A stretch of 64,000 nt of DNA. It comes from Ancrocorticia sp. (GTDB taxonomy: Bacteria; Actinomycetota; Actinomycetes; Actinomycetales; Actinomycetaceae). Made by a program: the position numbers and the translations under genes. A model generated the notes under the pieces. That model had not been told where the DNA came from. It ran no database searches and was given only the letters and a program-made list of their open reading frames with translations. Below are positions 45,243-53,230 of the stretch, piece by piece (position 1 is the first letter of the stretch; every line of letters begins with the position of its first letter). The stretch covers positions 1 through 64,000 of the forward strand of contig JALCLX010000001.1 of the NCBI GenBank assembly GCA_022648165.1, given 5' to 3'.

Positions 45243-45533
45243 GCTCGCTTCTCCTTCTCAGTTGTGTGTTGCGGCTGCCGCAACTATTCGCGTGTCATGA
45301 GTGCGCTGCTATGAAGCCTCGCTCACCCACTATTTACTTGTACCTACAACTAAATAGTATGTGAGCGAGAAACCGCAGACTAGATTAAGTGGCGCAGTGC
45401 ATAAGACTTCGCTTACACGCTCAAGTAGCTGCGCACTTACGCCGTGCATCTCGGCAGGATTCGGAGAAACACACCCTCGTGCGCGAGCAAGCCCGCCTCC
45501 CAAAGCTGTCACAAGCCAAGTGTCTCGTTTCCC
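45243..45533. other. Gene-free stretch upstream of the oxidoreductase gene
   Basis: About 290 bases between the oxidoreductase start and the 3' end of the SDR gene. It holds a 52-base near-perfect palindrome (45318-45369). Open frames here are short and run antisense into the SDR gene; I see no further gene. Confidence 0.7.
45318..45369. promoter_or_regulatory. 52-base near-perfect palindrome, probable operator
   Basis: Symmetric about 45343/45344, with 22 of 26 base pairs matched. The inner part is ACTATTTA-c-TTGTA facing TACAA-c-TAAATAGT; the outer arms are CTCGCTCAC and GTGAGCGAG. It lies about 75-130 bases before the oxidoreductase start. The inner half resembles sites of redox-sensing HxlR/MarR-type regulators (inference); the outer arms contain the GAGCGAG half-site also found in the operator at 52945-52960. 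Confidence 0.7.
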
Positions 45534-46355
45534 CTAGGCGCCGCCAGCAACTCCATCCGCCGAATGACCTGTAAAACTATCCATCGAATGGTTGATGCCC
45601 AGGAAGTCCACGACGGCGTCGAACACTCTTACCGGCAACGCCCGCACCACGGGCGTCACCCGCACAAACGGTGGCAGGATCAGCTGCTCTTTGCCGGCCT
45701 CAATCGCGTCCAGAACCTTGCGTGCCACGTCCTCTGGCTGCAAAATGGGCAGAATCTTCGCAAACCGTGTCCGCACGCCATTGAACATACCGGTATCCAC
45801 GTAGTACGGGCACACGACCAGCGACTTCACTCCGGGGGCCTCCTGGGCGAGCTCATGGCGCAGCGACTCTGCGAACCCGAATGCTGCAAACTTGCTGGCG
45901 GAATAGTCAGTCTGGCGCGCAACTCCTACGAGACCCGCAGCACTCGCCATGGTCACTACTACACCGCGCCTCCGCTCGATCATTTCCGGCAAGAATGCGC
46001 GCGTGACCCAATATAGCGCCATCACATTGACGCCATACGTACGTTCGATCTGTTCCTCAGACAGCTCAAGCAGCCGCTTCCCGCTTACAACTCCAGCACC
46101 ATTGACCACAATGTCAACCGCGCCCGTGCGTGCGGCTGCATCCTTTACCGCCGCCTTATCAGACACATCTACCGCATACGCTTCTGCCTGCCCGCCGAAC
46201 GCCCGGATCTGTTCCACAACGGCCTGTCCTTCGGCGGATTTGCGATTCCACACGACGACGGCGCCGCCACGCCGCGCTGCCTCCACCGCCATTGCACGCC
46301 CGATTCCACGGCTCCCGCCCGTGATCAGAATGCGTTGTCCACGCAACGAATTCAT
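45534..46355 (-). CDS. Short-chain dehydrogenase/reductase
   Basis: A 273-residue classical SDR. The cofactor motif GGSRGIGRAM (about 12-21), NGAGVVSG, the catalytic serine in MASAAG and the YSASK tyrosine-lysine pair are all present. After the Rossmann start an Asn/Arg at the end of strand 2 (VVVWNRKS) suggests NADP(H). A hydrophobic C-terminal tail follows. AAGGA lies 7 bases before the ATG at 46355. It is the last gene of a six-gene minus-strand operon and may oxidise a hydroxyl of the operon's substrate; that is inference. Confidence 0.88.
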   Translation of the reverse strand: MNSLRGQRILITGGSRGIGRAMAVEAARRGGAVVVWNRKSAEGQAVVEQIRAFGGQAEAYAVDVSDKAAVKDAAARTGAVDIVVNGAGVVSGKRLLELSEEQIERTYGVNVMALYWVTRAFLPEMIERRRGVVVTMASAAGLVGVARQTDYSASKFAAFGFAESLRHELAQEAPGVKSLVVCPYYVDTGMFNGVRTRFAKILPILQPEDVARKVLDAIEAGKEQLILPPFVRVTPVVRALPVRVFDAVVDFLGINHSMDSFTGHSADGVAGGA

Positions 46356-46436
46356 CGCTGTTCCTTTCTTTCGCACATCTGACCCGCCGGTTGAACCCCC
46401 CGCTCTGCGAACGAGGCGCGCTCCACGGACCATACA

Positions 46437-47084
46437 CTATTCTTGAAGCGCTGCACTGATGAATTCTTTGATCGCATCTTCTAATGTCACCGAATTATTC
46501 ACGCGATCACCAAGATAAACCCGCAGCCTTTCCGCGAAGTACCGCGAAGCAAAAGAGAACTGGTACATCATGAAGATGTTGTCAATGCACAACGCGGAAA
46601 TCTGTTCATCGGCATCGGCGCGGACAATCCCCTGCTGTTTTCCCTTGCGAATCAGTTCGGTCAAAATCCCCGGCGTAGTAGCCTCAATCTTCTCGGAAAG
46701 CTGCGCGGAAAGATCAGCAGCCGGCTGCGTGGTAATCGTGAGGTACAGCTGGTTCAACATCGGGTAGTTCTCCCCGTAATACCTACAGGCCGCAAGCATT
46801 CGGCTCACATAGTCAAATACGTCTGTACTGGCACGATGTACCTCCTGCAGGCTCTCCTCCATCACGCCATATGCGTATTCGATCACGGTGAGGAAAAGTG
46901 TTTTCTTGGAAGAAAAATAACTGTACATCGCACCAATACTGATACCCGCTTCCCGCGCGATGTCGTTAATATTCGTCGCAGCGTAACCGTGTCCCGCAAA
47001 TTGCTCGATCGCCGCATCAAGTACGGCTTGGCGCCGTTCGTGGCTGGTCCGCGCGAAACTCGGTTTATAAAACTCGTTCGTCAC
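46437..47084 (-). CDS. TetR-family regulator of the catabolic operon
   Basis: A 215-residue TetR repressor. The helix-turn-helix includes ININDIAREAGISIGAMYSYF followed by SSKKTLF (about residues 38-65). The C-terminal domain resembles those of regulators sensing small hydrophobic or CoA-like ligands, but no assignment is possible. The GTG start at 47084 lies inside the end of the transporter gene with GAGGAA upstream, giving a 20-base overlap. Being inside the operon, it probably controls the palindrome at 52945-52960 just after the operon promoter. Confidence 0.88.
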   Translation of the reverse strand: MTNEFYKPSFARTSHERRQAVLDAAIEQFAGHGYAATNINDIAREAGISIGAMYSYFSSKKTLFLTVIEYAYGVMEESLQEVHRASTDVFDYVSRMLAACRYYGENYPMLNQLYLTITTQPAADLSAQLSEKIEATTPGILTELIRKGKQQGIVRADADEQISALCIDNIFMMYQFSFASRYFAERLRVYLGDRVNNSVTLEDAIKEFISAALQE

Positions 47085-48324
47085 CCTGTTCCTCGGCTTT
47101 GCTGATCATTCGGGATTCTTTCATGCGTGCCACTACCGGGATCTGCACGATCGTCAGTGCCACGACCATCAACATCGGCACTGCTACGTTACCAGTTGCG
47201 GCATTGAGGCCCTCAAATCCGTAGACGAAGAGCGCACCGGAAACCTGGCCCATGAGCAGCAATAATCCCAGCGATGTCCCCTCCTGGACAGGATACGAAA
47301 CCTCTGTGCCGTGTTGGAACAGGATTGGGCCTACCCCCATGATCGTAAAGCCACCGATCAGGGCAACCAGAAGGAGCGGGGCGAAACCGTGCAGAATCGT
47401 CATCCCCACATACACGGCTGTGAGAATAATCTGGGCCGCTAAGAAGTATGGGACCCGCCGATGGGCTCTATCGGAGATGACCGGCAGCATGATTGCACCC
47501 AACACTCCAGCCAACACGAATGCCCCGCCGATCACGCCCGCCTCTGCTGTGGTGACGCCGCGTGGCACCAGAATCGCCTCCGTCACGGTTAACACCGTAT
47601 TCAGTATTCCGAGTGACAGGAAGCACACGAATAGCACCTTCACGTAATCCCGGTTGTGAAGGAGCTGTTTGATAGTAGCAAGCGAAAAATCCTCAGATTC
47701 TGCCACCGGGCCTGGCGGAGCTACGGGCGGTTTCTCTTTAGTCAATGCGATTGCAACCACCGCAGCGACGCACGCAAATGCCGCGTACCACCATAACATC
47801 ATAGGGATTCCATGAGCACCCGCGATAATCGGCGAAAGTACCATCGGCACCGCAAAACCAAAATACTGCGCCATCGTAAGAATTCCTGCTGCCGTAGAGC
47901 GCTCAGTGATCGGAAACCAGTTTGCCGGTACTTTTGTGGAGATGTTGAGCAAAAACGGCTGTCCGATTGCGATGATGAACTGGGCGGTTAGCACAATCGG
48001 AAAACTGTCACCAAACGCTGCCCTCACCACGCCAAACACGGCCGTGAGTAGCGCGCCAATGATCAGTGAGGGCCGGAAACCGAAGCGATCAATCACCCAA
48101 GACGCGGGCACAGAGAACACTATGAACATCACCATGTAGCTCACGGAGAGCAGCGCGATACTCCCACTGCCCACGCCATAGAACTCCTCCGCCATATCAC
48201 TGATTGGGGCAATCGAAAGCCACATAACTTCGTTCGCCAAAATGATAGGAAAAATCGCAAACAAGATCACCCAACGATAGCCGTAGGTTCGTGCGCTATC
48301 CGTGTTTGTCCCACTCATCGTCAT
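47065..48324 (-). CDS. MFS transporter, FLVCR-like
   Basis: A 419-residue transporter with about 12 hydrophobic segments. The N-terminal half (WLSIAPISDMAEEFYGVGSG; PASWVIDRFGFRPSLIIGA; AQFIIAIGQPFLLN; ANWFPITERSTAAG) follows the pattern of the FLVCR subfamily, whose animal members carry choline and ethanolamine or haem. A cytosolic loop lies near residues 190-215. It follows the kinase gene after 17 bases and is the likely importer of the operon's substrate. The link to amino-alcohols is inference from family pattern only. Confidence 0.85.
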   Translation of the reverse strand: MTMSGTNTDSARTYGYRWVILFAIFPIILANEVMWLSIAPISDMAEEFYGVGSGSIALLSVSYMVMFIVFSVPASWVIDRFGFRPSLIIGALLTAVFGVVRAAFGDSFPIVLTAQFIIAIGQPFLLNISTKVPANWFPITERSTAAGILTMAQYFGFAVPMVLSPIIAGAHGIPMMLWWYAAFACVAAVVAIALTKEKPPVAPPGPVAESEDFSLATIKQLLHNRDYVKVLFVCFLSLGILNTVLTVTEAILVPRGVTTAEAGVIGGAFVLAGVLGAIMLPVISDRAHRRVPYFLAAQIILTAVYVGMTILHGFAPLLLVALIGGFTIMGVGPILFQHGTEVSYPVQEGTSLGLLLLMGQVSGALFVYGFEGLNAATGNVAVPMLMVVALTIVQIPVVARMKESRMISKAEEQGDERVL

Positions 48325-48341
48325 CAGAGCTCTTTTCTGGG

Positions 48342-49934
48342 TCAGTTGCCGCCATTGAGTGTGTGGAAGGCTTTTTTGTTCCGGTAGTACAGGGATTTGA
48401 ACACCTGAAAATTACGGTCATGCACGGCCTTGTTGGCCGGATTCGGATGATATCGATGGCTCACGCGAACCAATCGATCTGCATCGTGCACAGAGGAGAA
48501 CACACCCAGGCCCACGCCCACCAAAATCGCGGCACCCATAGCACCCACATTCTGCGGTTCGTCAACGGATTCCACCTCGCGCCCAGTGATGTCCGCAAAC
48601 AGTTGGCAGGTCAGCGGAGCCAGCGCGCCTCCTCCAACGAATTTGAGCGACGACGACGTCGTCACCTTCTTTTCTTCCGCCTCCAGTTGCCACCGCAAGT
48701 GGTAGCACACGCCTTCGAGCACCGCGTGGATAAGCTCGCGCTTACCGGTTTCCATGCGGATGTTGAAGAAGGTTCCGGCCGCGGCAGGATCTTCGAAGGG
48801 GCACCGGTTCCCGTGGAGCCACGGCGTAAATATCACACCGTTGCTACCCGCCGGGATTTCCTTGATCTGCTCCAGCATGAACTCGTAAAGGCCCTCGAGC
48901 CGCGCTTCGACGCTCAGATCCGCAGGGTTGTCCCGCAGATAGACGTTGATCTCATCCAATGCAAGATGATCGCGCACCCATTCCAAACACTTGCCGGCCG
49001 TCTCCAATTCTGCAAAGTAATTCAAATCGCCAGGGTTCACGCCAACCGTTGTAGCGATCATTGCCCGGACGTCCACCGTGCGCTTTTGCACCACCGTGGA
49101 GACCCATCCCGACGTGCCGCAATACACGTGAGTGGCACCTGGATTCGCAGCGCCAGCTCCGACACCAATGAGGGAAGCATCACCCCCGCCGCCAAACACT
49201 GGGACACCGGGTACCAGCCCTAACGCTTTCGCAGCCTCGGCTGTCAACGGCCCCACTTGATCCGTACTCTTCACGATCTGTGGCAAGTGGCCGATATCAA
49301 CTCCAAACATGCGGCATAATTCGGGGCTGAAGCATTCATGCCCCGGCCGCCCGTCATACAACATGGTGGCAAACGCGCTGTCCGGAGTCATCACACACCG
49401 CCGCGTGCACTGCGCAATCAAGAACTCCTTGATATCGACCCATTTGAAAATCTGCGCGAAATGCGCCGGTTCGTGGCGTTTCACCCAGTTGTACTTCCAC
49501 ACCGGATCCTTCACGGAAAGCGGTGCCGCTCCGCTGATGCGTACCGCCGTGAGCAGCGAGCGAAGATACCGTGGCCCCTTCCCCATCCCCTTGGCTAACT
49601 CAACGGCAGCACGCTGGTCCATGTAATTCATCGAACGGCGCACGGGGCGCAGCTGCGAATCGAGCAGAACGAGTGACTGCATCTGCGAACAGAACGAGAT
49701 TCCCTCGATGAACTGCGGGCTTATGCCACCCGAATCCGCCATCAAACGCCGTGTGGTGCTGCACATGGCAGCCCACAGCTCCGCAGGATCTTGCTCCGCG
49801 CCACCACCGGGCAACATGAATAGCTGGTATCCCTCTGATTCAGAGGCGATCAGCGTAACCTGGTCTCCGATGTCGTAGAGGCATGTTTTGATGCTGCTGG
49901 TTCCCACGTCGTACGTGATGACATACCTGCTCAT
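48342..49934 (-). CDS. FGGY-family carbohydrate kinase
   Basis: A 530-residue sugar or polyol kinase. It starts with YVITYDVGTSSIKTCLYD (phosphate-1 motif) and has the FGGY_C signature region around GAATHVYCGTSGWVSTV and FVGGGALAPLTCQLFADITG. It resembles xylulokinase-like members but is not close enough to name the substrate. The ATG at 49934 has GGAGAG 8 bases upstream. It lies between a class II aldolase and the transporter, so it probably phosphorylates the sugar or polyol that the aldolase cleaves. Confidence 0.88.
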   Translation of the reverse strand: MSRYVITYDVGTSSIKTCLYDIGDQVTLIASESEGYQLFMLPGGGAEQDPAELWAAMCSTTRRLMADSGGISPQFIEGISFCSQMQSLVLLDSQLRPVRRSMNYMDQRAAVELAKGMGKGPRYLRSLLTAVRISGAAPLSVKDPVWKYNWVKRHEPAHFAQIFKWVDIKEFLIAQCTRRCVMTPDSAFATMLYDGRPGHECFSPELCRMFGVDIGHLPQIVKSTDQVGPLTAEAAKALGLVPGVPVFGGGGDASLIGVGAGAANPGATHVYCGTSGWVSTVVQKRTVDVRAMIATTVGVNPGDLNYFAELETAGKCLEWVRDHLALDEINVYLRDNPADLSVEARLEGLYEFMLEQIKEIPAGSNGVIFTPWLHGNRCPFEDPAAAGTFFNIRMETGKRELIHAVLEGVCYHLRWQLEAEEKKVTTSSSLKFVGGGALAPLTCQLFADITGREVESVDEPQNVGAMGAAILVGVGLGVFSSVHDADRLVRVSHRYHPNPANKAVHDRNFQVFKSLYYRNKKAFHTLNGGN

Positions 49935-49996
49935 GAAGTTACTCTCCGCATCGTTGCTTGCGCCCACACGTTATTCAGCCCCCGAAAATCGTCCAG

Positions 49997-51184
49997 TTAC
50001 ACGTTTTGTGTAATTTCTCGGGAGTACTTCTTCAGGTAAATTGCGCGCATCAATTCACGATCAACCAAGCCAATCGGTTGCGGCTGTCCGAACAGCGAAC
50101 TCCACACATAGGACTGGCAATTCTTCTGCACAATCATGCGCACAGCCTCTGCATCCTCTGCATTAGCACCGCAACACAACGCGCCCTGGCCAGCCAAAAG
50201 CACCGCCGATGCGCGGCGCAATGCCTTGGCGGCCTCCGAAACACTGAAAACCGTACGCACCTTCGTGCCCACGATCTGTGCGAAATCGTCCAACAACGGA
50301 AGCATCGTTATGCGCGTACGTGAGAGAGCGACGACGTCGGGAGTGTCCGCAAACAGCACACACGAAATATCACCATTCTCACGGTAGATGGCGCCGTGTA
50401 ACGCAGCCTCACTGGCCCACTGCGATGGAACGGCAACGCTGCCCGGAACGTCGCCATCCGGAGTGTGCAAAACAAATCCGGTTCCCGTACGTTCGCTGCT
50501 GCAATGCGGCGGCACCAATGCGCCCACAGGTTTCGCCGGATACTGTTGGGTGAGCCTGCGCAGGGCGAAGTTTCGCAATTCCTCAGCACTGAACTCTGCC
50601 CCGCCCATGCGCTGCGAATACGCATGCTCCACGTACTTCTGGCACGCTTCTTCTAAGTCCTGAGCCGCCCGAAACGCCTCGTCGGCATCGCGGCCAAAGC
50701 ACACTGCGCCATGCTGTTTCATAATGATCGCATGGCCTGTGGAATGAACCAGAGCTTCGTGCACATTGCGCTGCAGACGCTTGGTGCTTGGCAGGCCGTA
50801 TGCTGCGCAATACACCGTGCCGCCCAGCGTGGGATAGCCACCCGGAACACGGAACTGCATTACGTTGCCCGCACCTAATGCAGAGGCATTTGCCTGGTGT
50901 GTGTGGATCACAAAATCCACATCCTGCCTGGTAGCGTAGATAACGGCATGCACGCCACGTTCGCCAGAGGGCTTGATATCGCCCGTGTGGCTCAAATCCG
51001 CGATAGAAACTGGGACCACATCCTCCGGCGTCAGCGTCAGATAATCACGGCCCGTTGGAGTGATAACAAAGTGCGTGTCGCTGATGCGACAACTCACATT
51101 CCCCCACGTCCGGGCGATTAAGCCCGACTTGACCAGACGGACACCCGCTTCCACCACAGCCTTTCGAGCTTCTTCTTCACGCAT
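49997..51184 (-). CDS. Class II aldolase/adducin-family protein with two tandem domains
   Basis: A 395-residue protein about twice the usual length. Residues 1-205 form a class II aldolase domain: GLIARTWGNVSCR, the zinc ligand pair in HTHQANASALG, and the later histidine in AIIMKQHGAVCFG, with a glutamate near the start as general base candidate. Residues about 215-395 repeat the fold, but the HxH is FAD and the QHG is AGQG, so the zinc site is gone. The ATG at 51184 has AAGGAG 6 bases upstream. The active half should cleave a phosphorylated ketose or similar to DHAP and an aldehyde. Confidence 0.88.
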   Translation of the reverse strand: MREEEARKAVVEAGVRLVKSGLIARTWGNVSCRISDTHFVITPTGRDYLTLTPEDVVPVSIADLSHTGDIKPSGERGVHAVIYATRQDVDFVIHTHQANASALGAGNVMQFRVPGGYPTLGGTVYCAAYGLPSTKRLQRNVHEALVHSTGHAIIMKQHGAVCFGRDADEAFRAAQDLEEACQKYVEHAYSQRMGGAEFSAEELRNFALRRLTQQYPAKPVGALVPPHCSSERTGTGFVLHTPDGDVPGSVAVPSQWASEAALHGAIYRENGDISCVLFADTPDVVALSRTRITMLPLLDDFAQIVGTKVRTVFSVSEAAKALRRASAVLLAGQGALCCGANAEDAEAVRMIVQKNCQSYVWSSLFGQPQPIGLVDRELMRAIYLKKYSREITQNV

Positions 51185-51302
51185 GTCTACTCCTTTGCCT
51201 TCTGCCCCGCGGACGTTTCTGCACACATGGCGTACACATGGCCCCGAGGGCTTTTCACACTTTTCCGCACGATCACGTGCCTTAGGGCGCCACAACCCGG
51301 AA

Positions 51303-52781
51303 TCACTCCGGCAACCGCCCAACCTTCGTGAACACGCTTTCAAAGCGAGCAAGGACGTCGTCAATCATGTCTTCCGTATACGCAGCGCTGGTGTACAGGC
51401 GGCTGCCTGCCAGCGTCACCAGGCCCTCCGCCATGTAAGCAGCGCCCATGTGCTCCATCTCTACCTGGCGGCGCGATGTTTGGCGGAGTACTTCCGGGAT
51501 ACCCCACGGTTTCGTCCAGTCAATGGAGAAATGCATTGTGCCCACCGTTTCAAGGTGGCACACCGAACCCTGATTCCACGCCACGAATGGCAAGTTGTAC
51601 TGCTTGATGAGTTTCTTTAGGCCAGCGGTGAGGCGATCGCCCATCTGCCCGGCCTTTTGCGCAGCATTCGTCCGTTCGATTTCTTCCAAGGTGTAGTAGC
51701 CCGCCACGCAGCTGATTGGAGTTGCAGCCATCGTGCCGCCCACCAGCGCCTTATGAACCTTTGGTCCTTTCGCTAAGCCGGCGGAGAGGTACTTCATGTA
51801 CTCCTTTTTACCGCCCACGCCACCGGCGCCCGGGTAGCCACCGGCGACGACCTTTCCAAAGATCGTAAGGTCAGGTTCCACCCCAAAGTAGCCCTGAGCA
51901 CCGGCCATACCCATGCGGAAACCGGTCACTACCTCGTCGAAAATCAACAGAGCACCATACTTGCGGCACAGCTCCGCTGCACCTTGGTTATAGTCCTTAT
52001 CCAATAGCCACGTGCCCGATTCCGGCCCAATCGGTTCCAACATCACCGCCGCCGTGCCGCCTGTAGCCTTGTTGATCTTGAGTTGGCGTTCCAACGCCTC
52101 CAGGTCGTTCGGAAAAACTTCCTGAATGTGCCGAAAAATATAGTGCGGCACACCATGAGCCTGCGTCCATTTCGATCCCGGGATACGGATCCCGTAGCCC
52201 ATCTGGTCGCTCCAGCCATGGTAGGCGCCGCCCATTTTGATAATGTTCTTCTTCTTTGTAGCCAGCCGAGCGATTCGGATCGAGACCATGTCACCTTCTG
52301 AACCCGAATTCAGCATCCGAAACCATTCCACCGCAGGCATCGAATCGCAGATCTTTTTCGCTAGCCTGTATTCGAATTCGTGGAACAATCCAGTAGATGG
52401 CCCACAGGTATTCAACAGATCAATAACCTTCTCGCGCACCTCTGGCGGGTTGCTGCCTAACACCGTTGGGCCACCAGCCTGCAAGAGGTCGTAATATTCG
52501 TTGCCGTCAATGTCAAAGAGTTTCGCTCCAGACGCCTTCGTGAAGACCAGCGGGAACGGGTAATTAAATGCGAGATTATGCTGCACACCGCCGGGAATAA
52601 CCGTGCGTGCTTCGTCGATCATCGCCTTCGACTTCTGGCACTTCGCGCCATAATAATCACGTTCGTACGCCTTCAATTCCCCCGGGCGAATCGAGTAAAT
52701 CGGCTTCTCAATCAACTCATCAAGTTCGCGAGTCACCGCACGCGCATCCGGGTACGTTGAAATAGCGAATCGATCGTCCAT
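51303..52781 (-). CDS. Class III aminotransferase (glutamate-1-semialdehyde aminomutase-like)
   Basis: A 492-residue PLP enzyme of fold type I. It has LNSGSEGDMVSIRIARLATK, GAYHGWSDQMGYG, LIFDEVVTGFR with the PLP-binding aspartate, and FGKVVAGGYPGAG with the Schiff-base lysine. The N-terminus carries 60 extra residues before VIPGGVQHNL. It is like glutamate-1-semialdehyde aminomutases in the core, but its operon (aldolase, kinase, transporter, SDR) has no haem genes, so it likely acts on another amino-aldehyde or amine. GGAG stands 5 bases before the ATG. Confidence 0.9.
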   Translation of the reverse strand: MDDRFAISTYPDARAVTRELDELIEKPIYSIRPGELKAYERDYYGAKCQKSKAMIDEARTVIPGGVQHNLAFNYPFPLVFTKASGAKLFDIDGNEYYDLLQAGGPTVLGSNPPEVREKVIDLLNTCGPSTGLFHEFEYRLAKKICDSMPAVEWFRMLNSGSEGDMVSIRIARLATKKKNIIKMGGAYHGWSDQMGYGIRIPGSKWTQAHGVPHYIFRHIQEVFPNDLEALERQLKINKATGGTAAVMLEPIGPESGTWLLDKDYNQGAAELCRKYGALLIFDEVVTGFRMGMAGAQGYFGVEPDLTIFGKVVAGGYPGAGGVGGKKEYMKYLSAGLAKGPKVHKALVGGTMAATPISCVAGYYTLEEIERTNAAQKAGQMGDRLTAGLKKLIKQYNLPFVAWNQGSVCHLETVGTMHFSIDWTKPWGIPEVLRQTSRRQVEMEHMGAAYMAEGLVTLAGSRLYTSAAYTEDMIDDVLARFESVFTKVGRLPE

Positions 52782-52944
52782 GATTACTCCTCACAGCATC
52801 ATTGCTCACAAAGTTGGCGGCATAGAAAGTGATCCGCGCGAGGGTTTAGAGCACCTCAGCTGGCGCAGCACGTAGCTTTGTTTCTTAACGGCGCGCAGCC
52901 TCACTGCTAAACTCCGTGACTGCTCTTTACTCCTTACCGCTATC

Positions 52945-52960
52945 GAGCGAGTGCTCGCTC
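52945..52960. promoter_or_regulatory. Palindromic operator at the catabolic operon promoter
   Basis: GAGCGAG (52945-52951), TG, and CTCGCTC (52954-52960) form an exact 16-base palindrome of the size bound by TetR dimers. It starts about 10 bases after the -10 box on the minus strand, covering the region around and after the start of transcription, a classical repressor position. The TetR gene in this operon is the likely ligand-responsive partner. Confidence 0.7.
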
Positions 52961-52970
52961 TATGAGCTTG

Positions 52971-52998
52971 ATACTAACCTAATCCGCCCGTTTTTCAA
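52971..52998 (-). promoter_or_regulatory. Promoter of the aminotransferase-aldolase-kinase operon
   Basis: On the minus strand TTGAAA (52993-52998), a 16-base spacer and TAGTAT (52971-52976) form a near-consensus housekeeping promoter. Transcription should start near 52964, leaving a leader of about 180 bases. Confidence 0.6.
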
Positions 52999-53045
52999 GA
53001 GGATTTCAGGCCTGTTTCCGTTCAGAAACACTGGGCTGGGAAGTA

Positions 53046-53124
53046 CGCGAAGCTCAAGCAAACGCGAAGCTCAAGCAAACGCACGATACGCAGCCCCACG
53101 CGCAAACGCAGCCCCACGCGTAAT
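53046..53124. repeat. Two adjacent short tandem duplications
   Basis: A 17-base unit CGCGAAGCTCAAGCAAA occurs twice (53046-53062, 53063-53079), and an 18-base unit beginning CGCAGCCCCACGCG occurs twice (53089-53106, 53107-53124; the last bases vary). They look like replication-slippage products in non-coding DNA. Confidence 0.85.
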
Positions 53125-53125
53125 A

Positions 53126-53194
53126 CTTTTTCTTGCTGAAACAGGCAAATGCCCAGGAACACGTGCCACCTAAGCCCGTTTCAGCAAGAAAAAG
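53126..53194. repeat. Hairpin element, copy 1
   Basis: Twenty-base arms (53126-53145 and 53175-53194, one mismatch) starting CTTTTTCTTGCTGAAAC enclose a loop with the conserved core CCCAGGAAC-n5-GCCAC. The ends give T-runs on both strands, so it can work as a terminator; it lies just after the 3' end of the HNH nuclease gene. Copies 2 and 3 are at 54126 and 59164. Confidence 0.8.
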
Positions 53195-53230
53195 CACTCC
53201 ACACGCAACGGCAGCCACACCAGCAACGGA

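Larger units (their letters stand above)
52782..53230. other. Gene-free region with operon promoter and repeats
   Basis: About 450 bases between the aminotransferase start and the nuclease 3' end. It contains the operon promoter and operator (52945-52998), two pairs of tandem 17-18-base repeats (53046-53124), and a 69-base hairpin element (53126-53194). No gene is seen. Confidence 0.8.

Noticed and set aside
45444-46016. A plus-strand 190-residue gene opposite the SDR
   Set aside because: It is antisense to a well-supported enzyme and has no family features.
51303-52781. hemL in haem synthesis
   Set aside because: The core is like glutamate-1-semialdehyde aminomutase, but the operon is catabolic and has no other haem gene; the N-terminus is extended.
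53126-53194. An insertion sequence end
   Set aside because: No transposase and no target-site duplication; the element is a short hairpin found at several gene ends.
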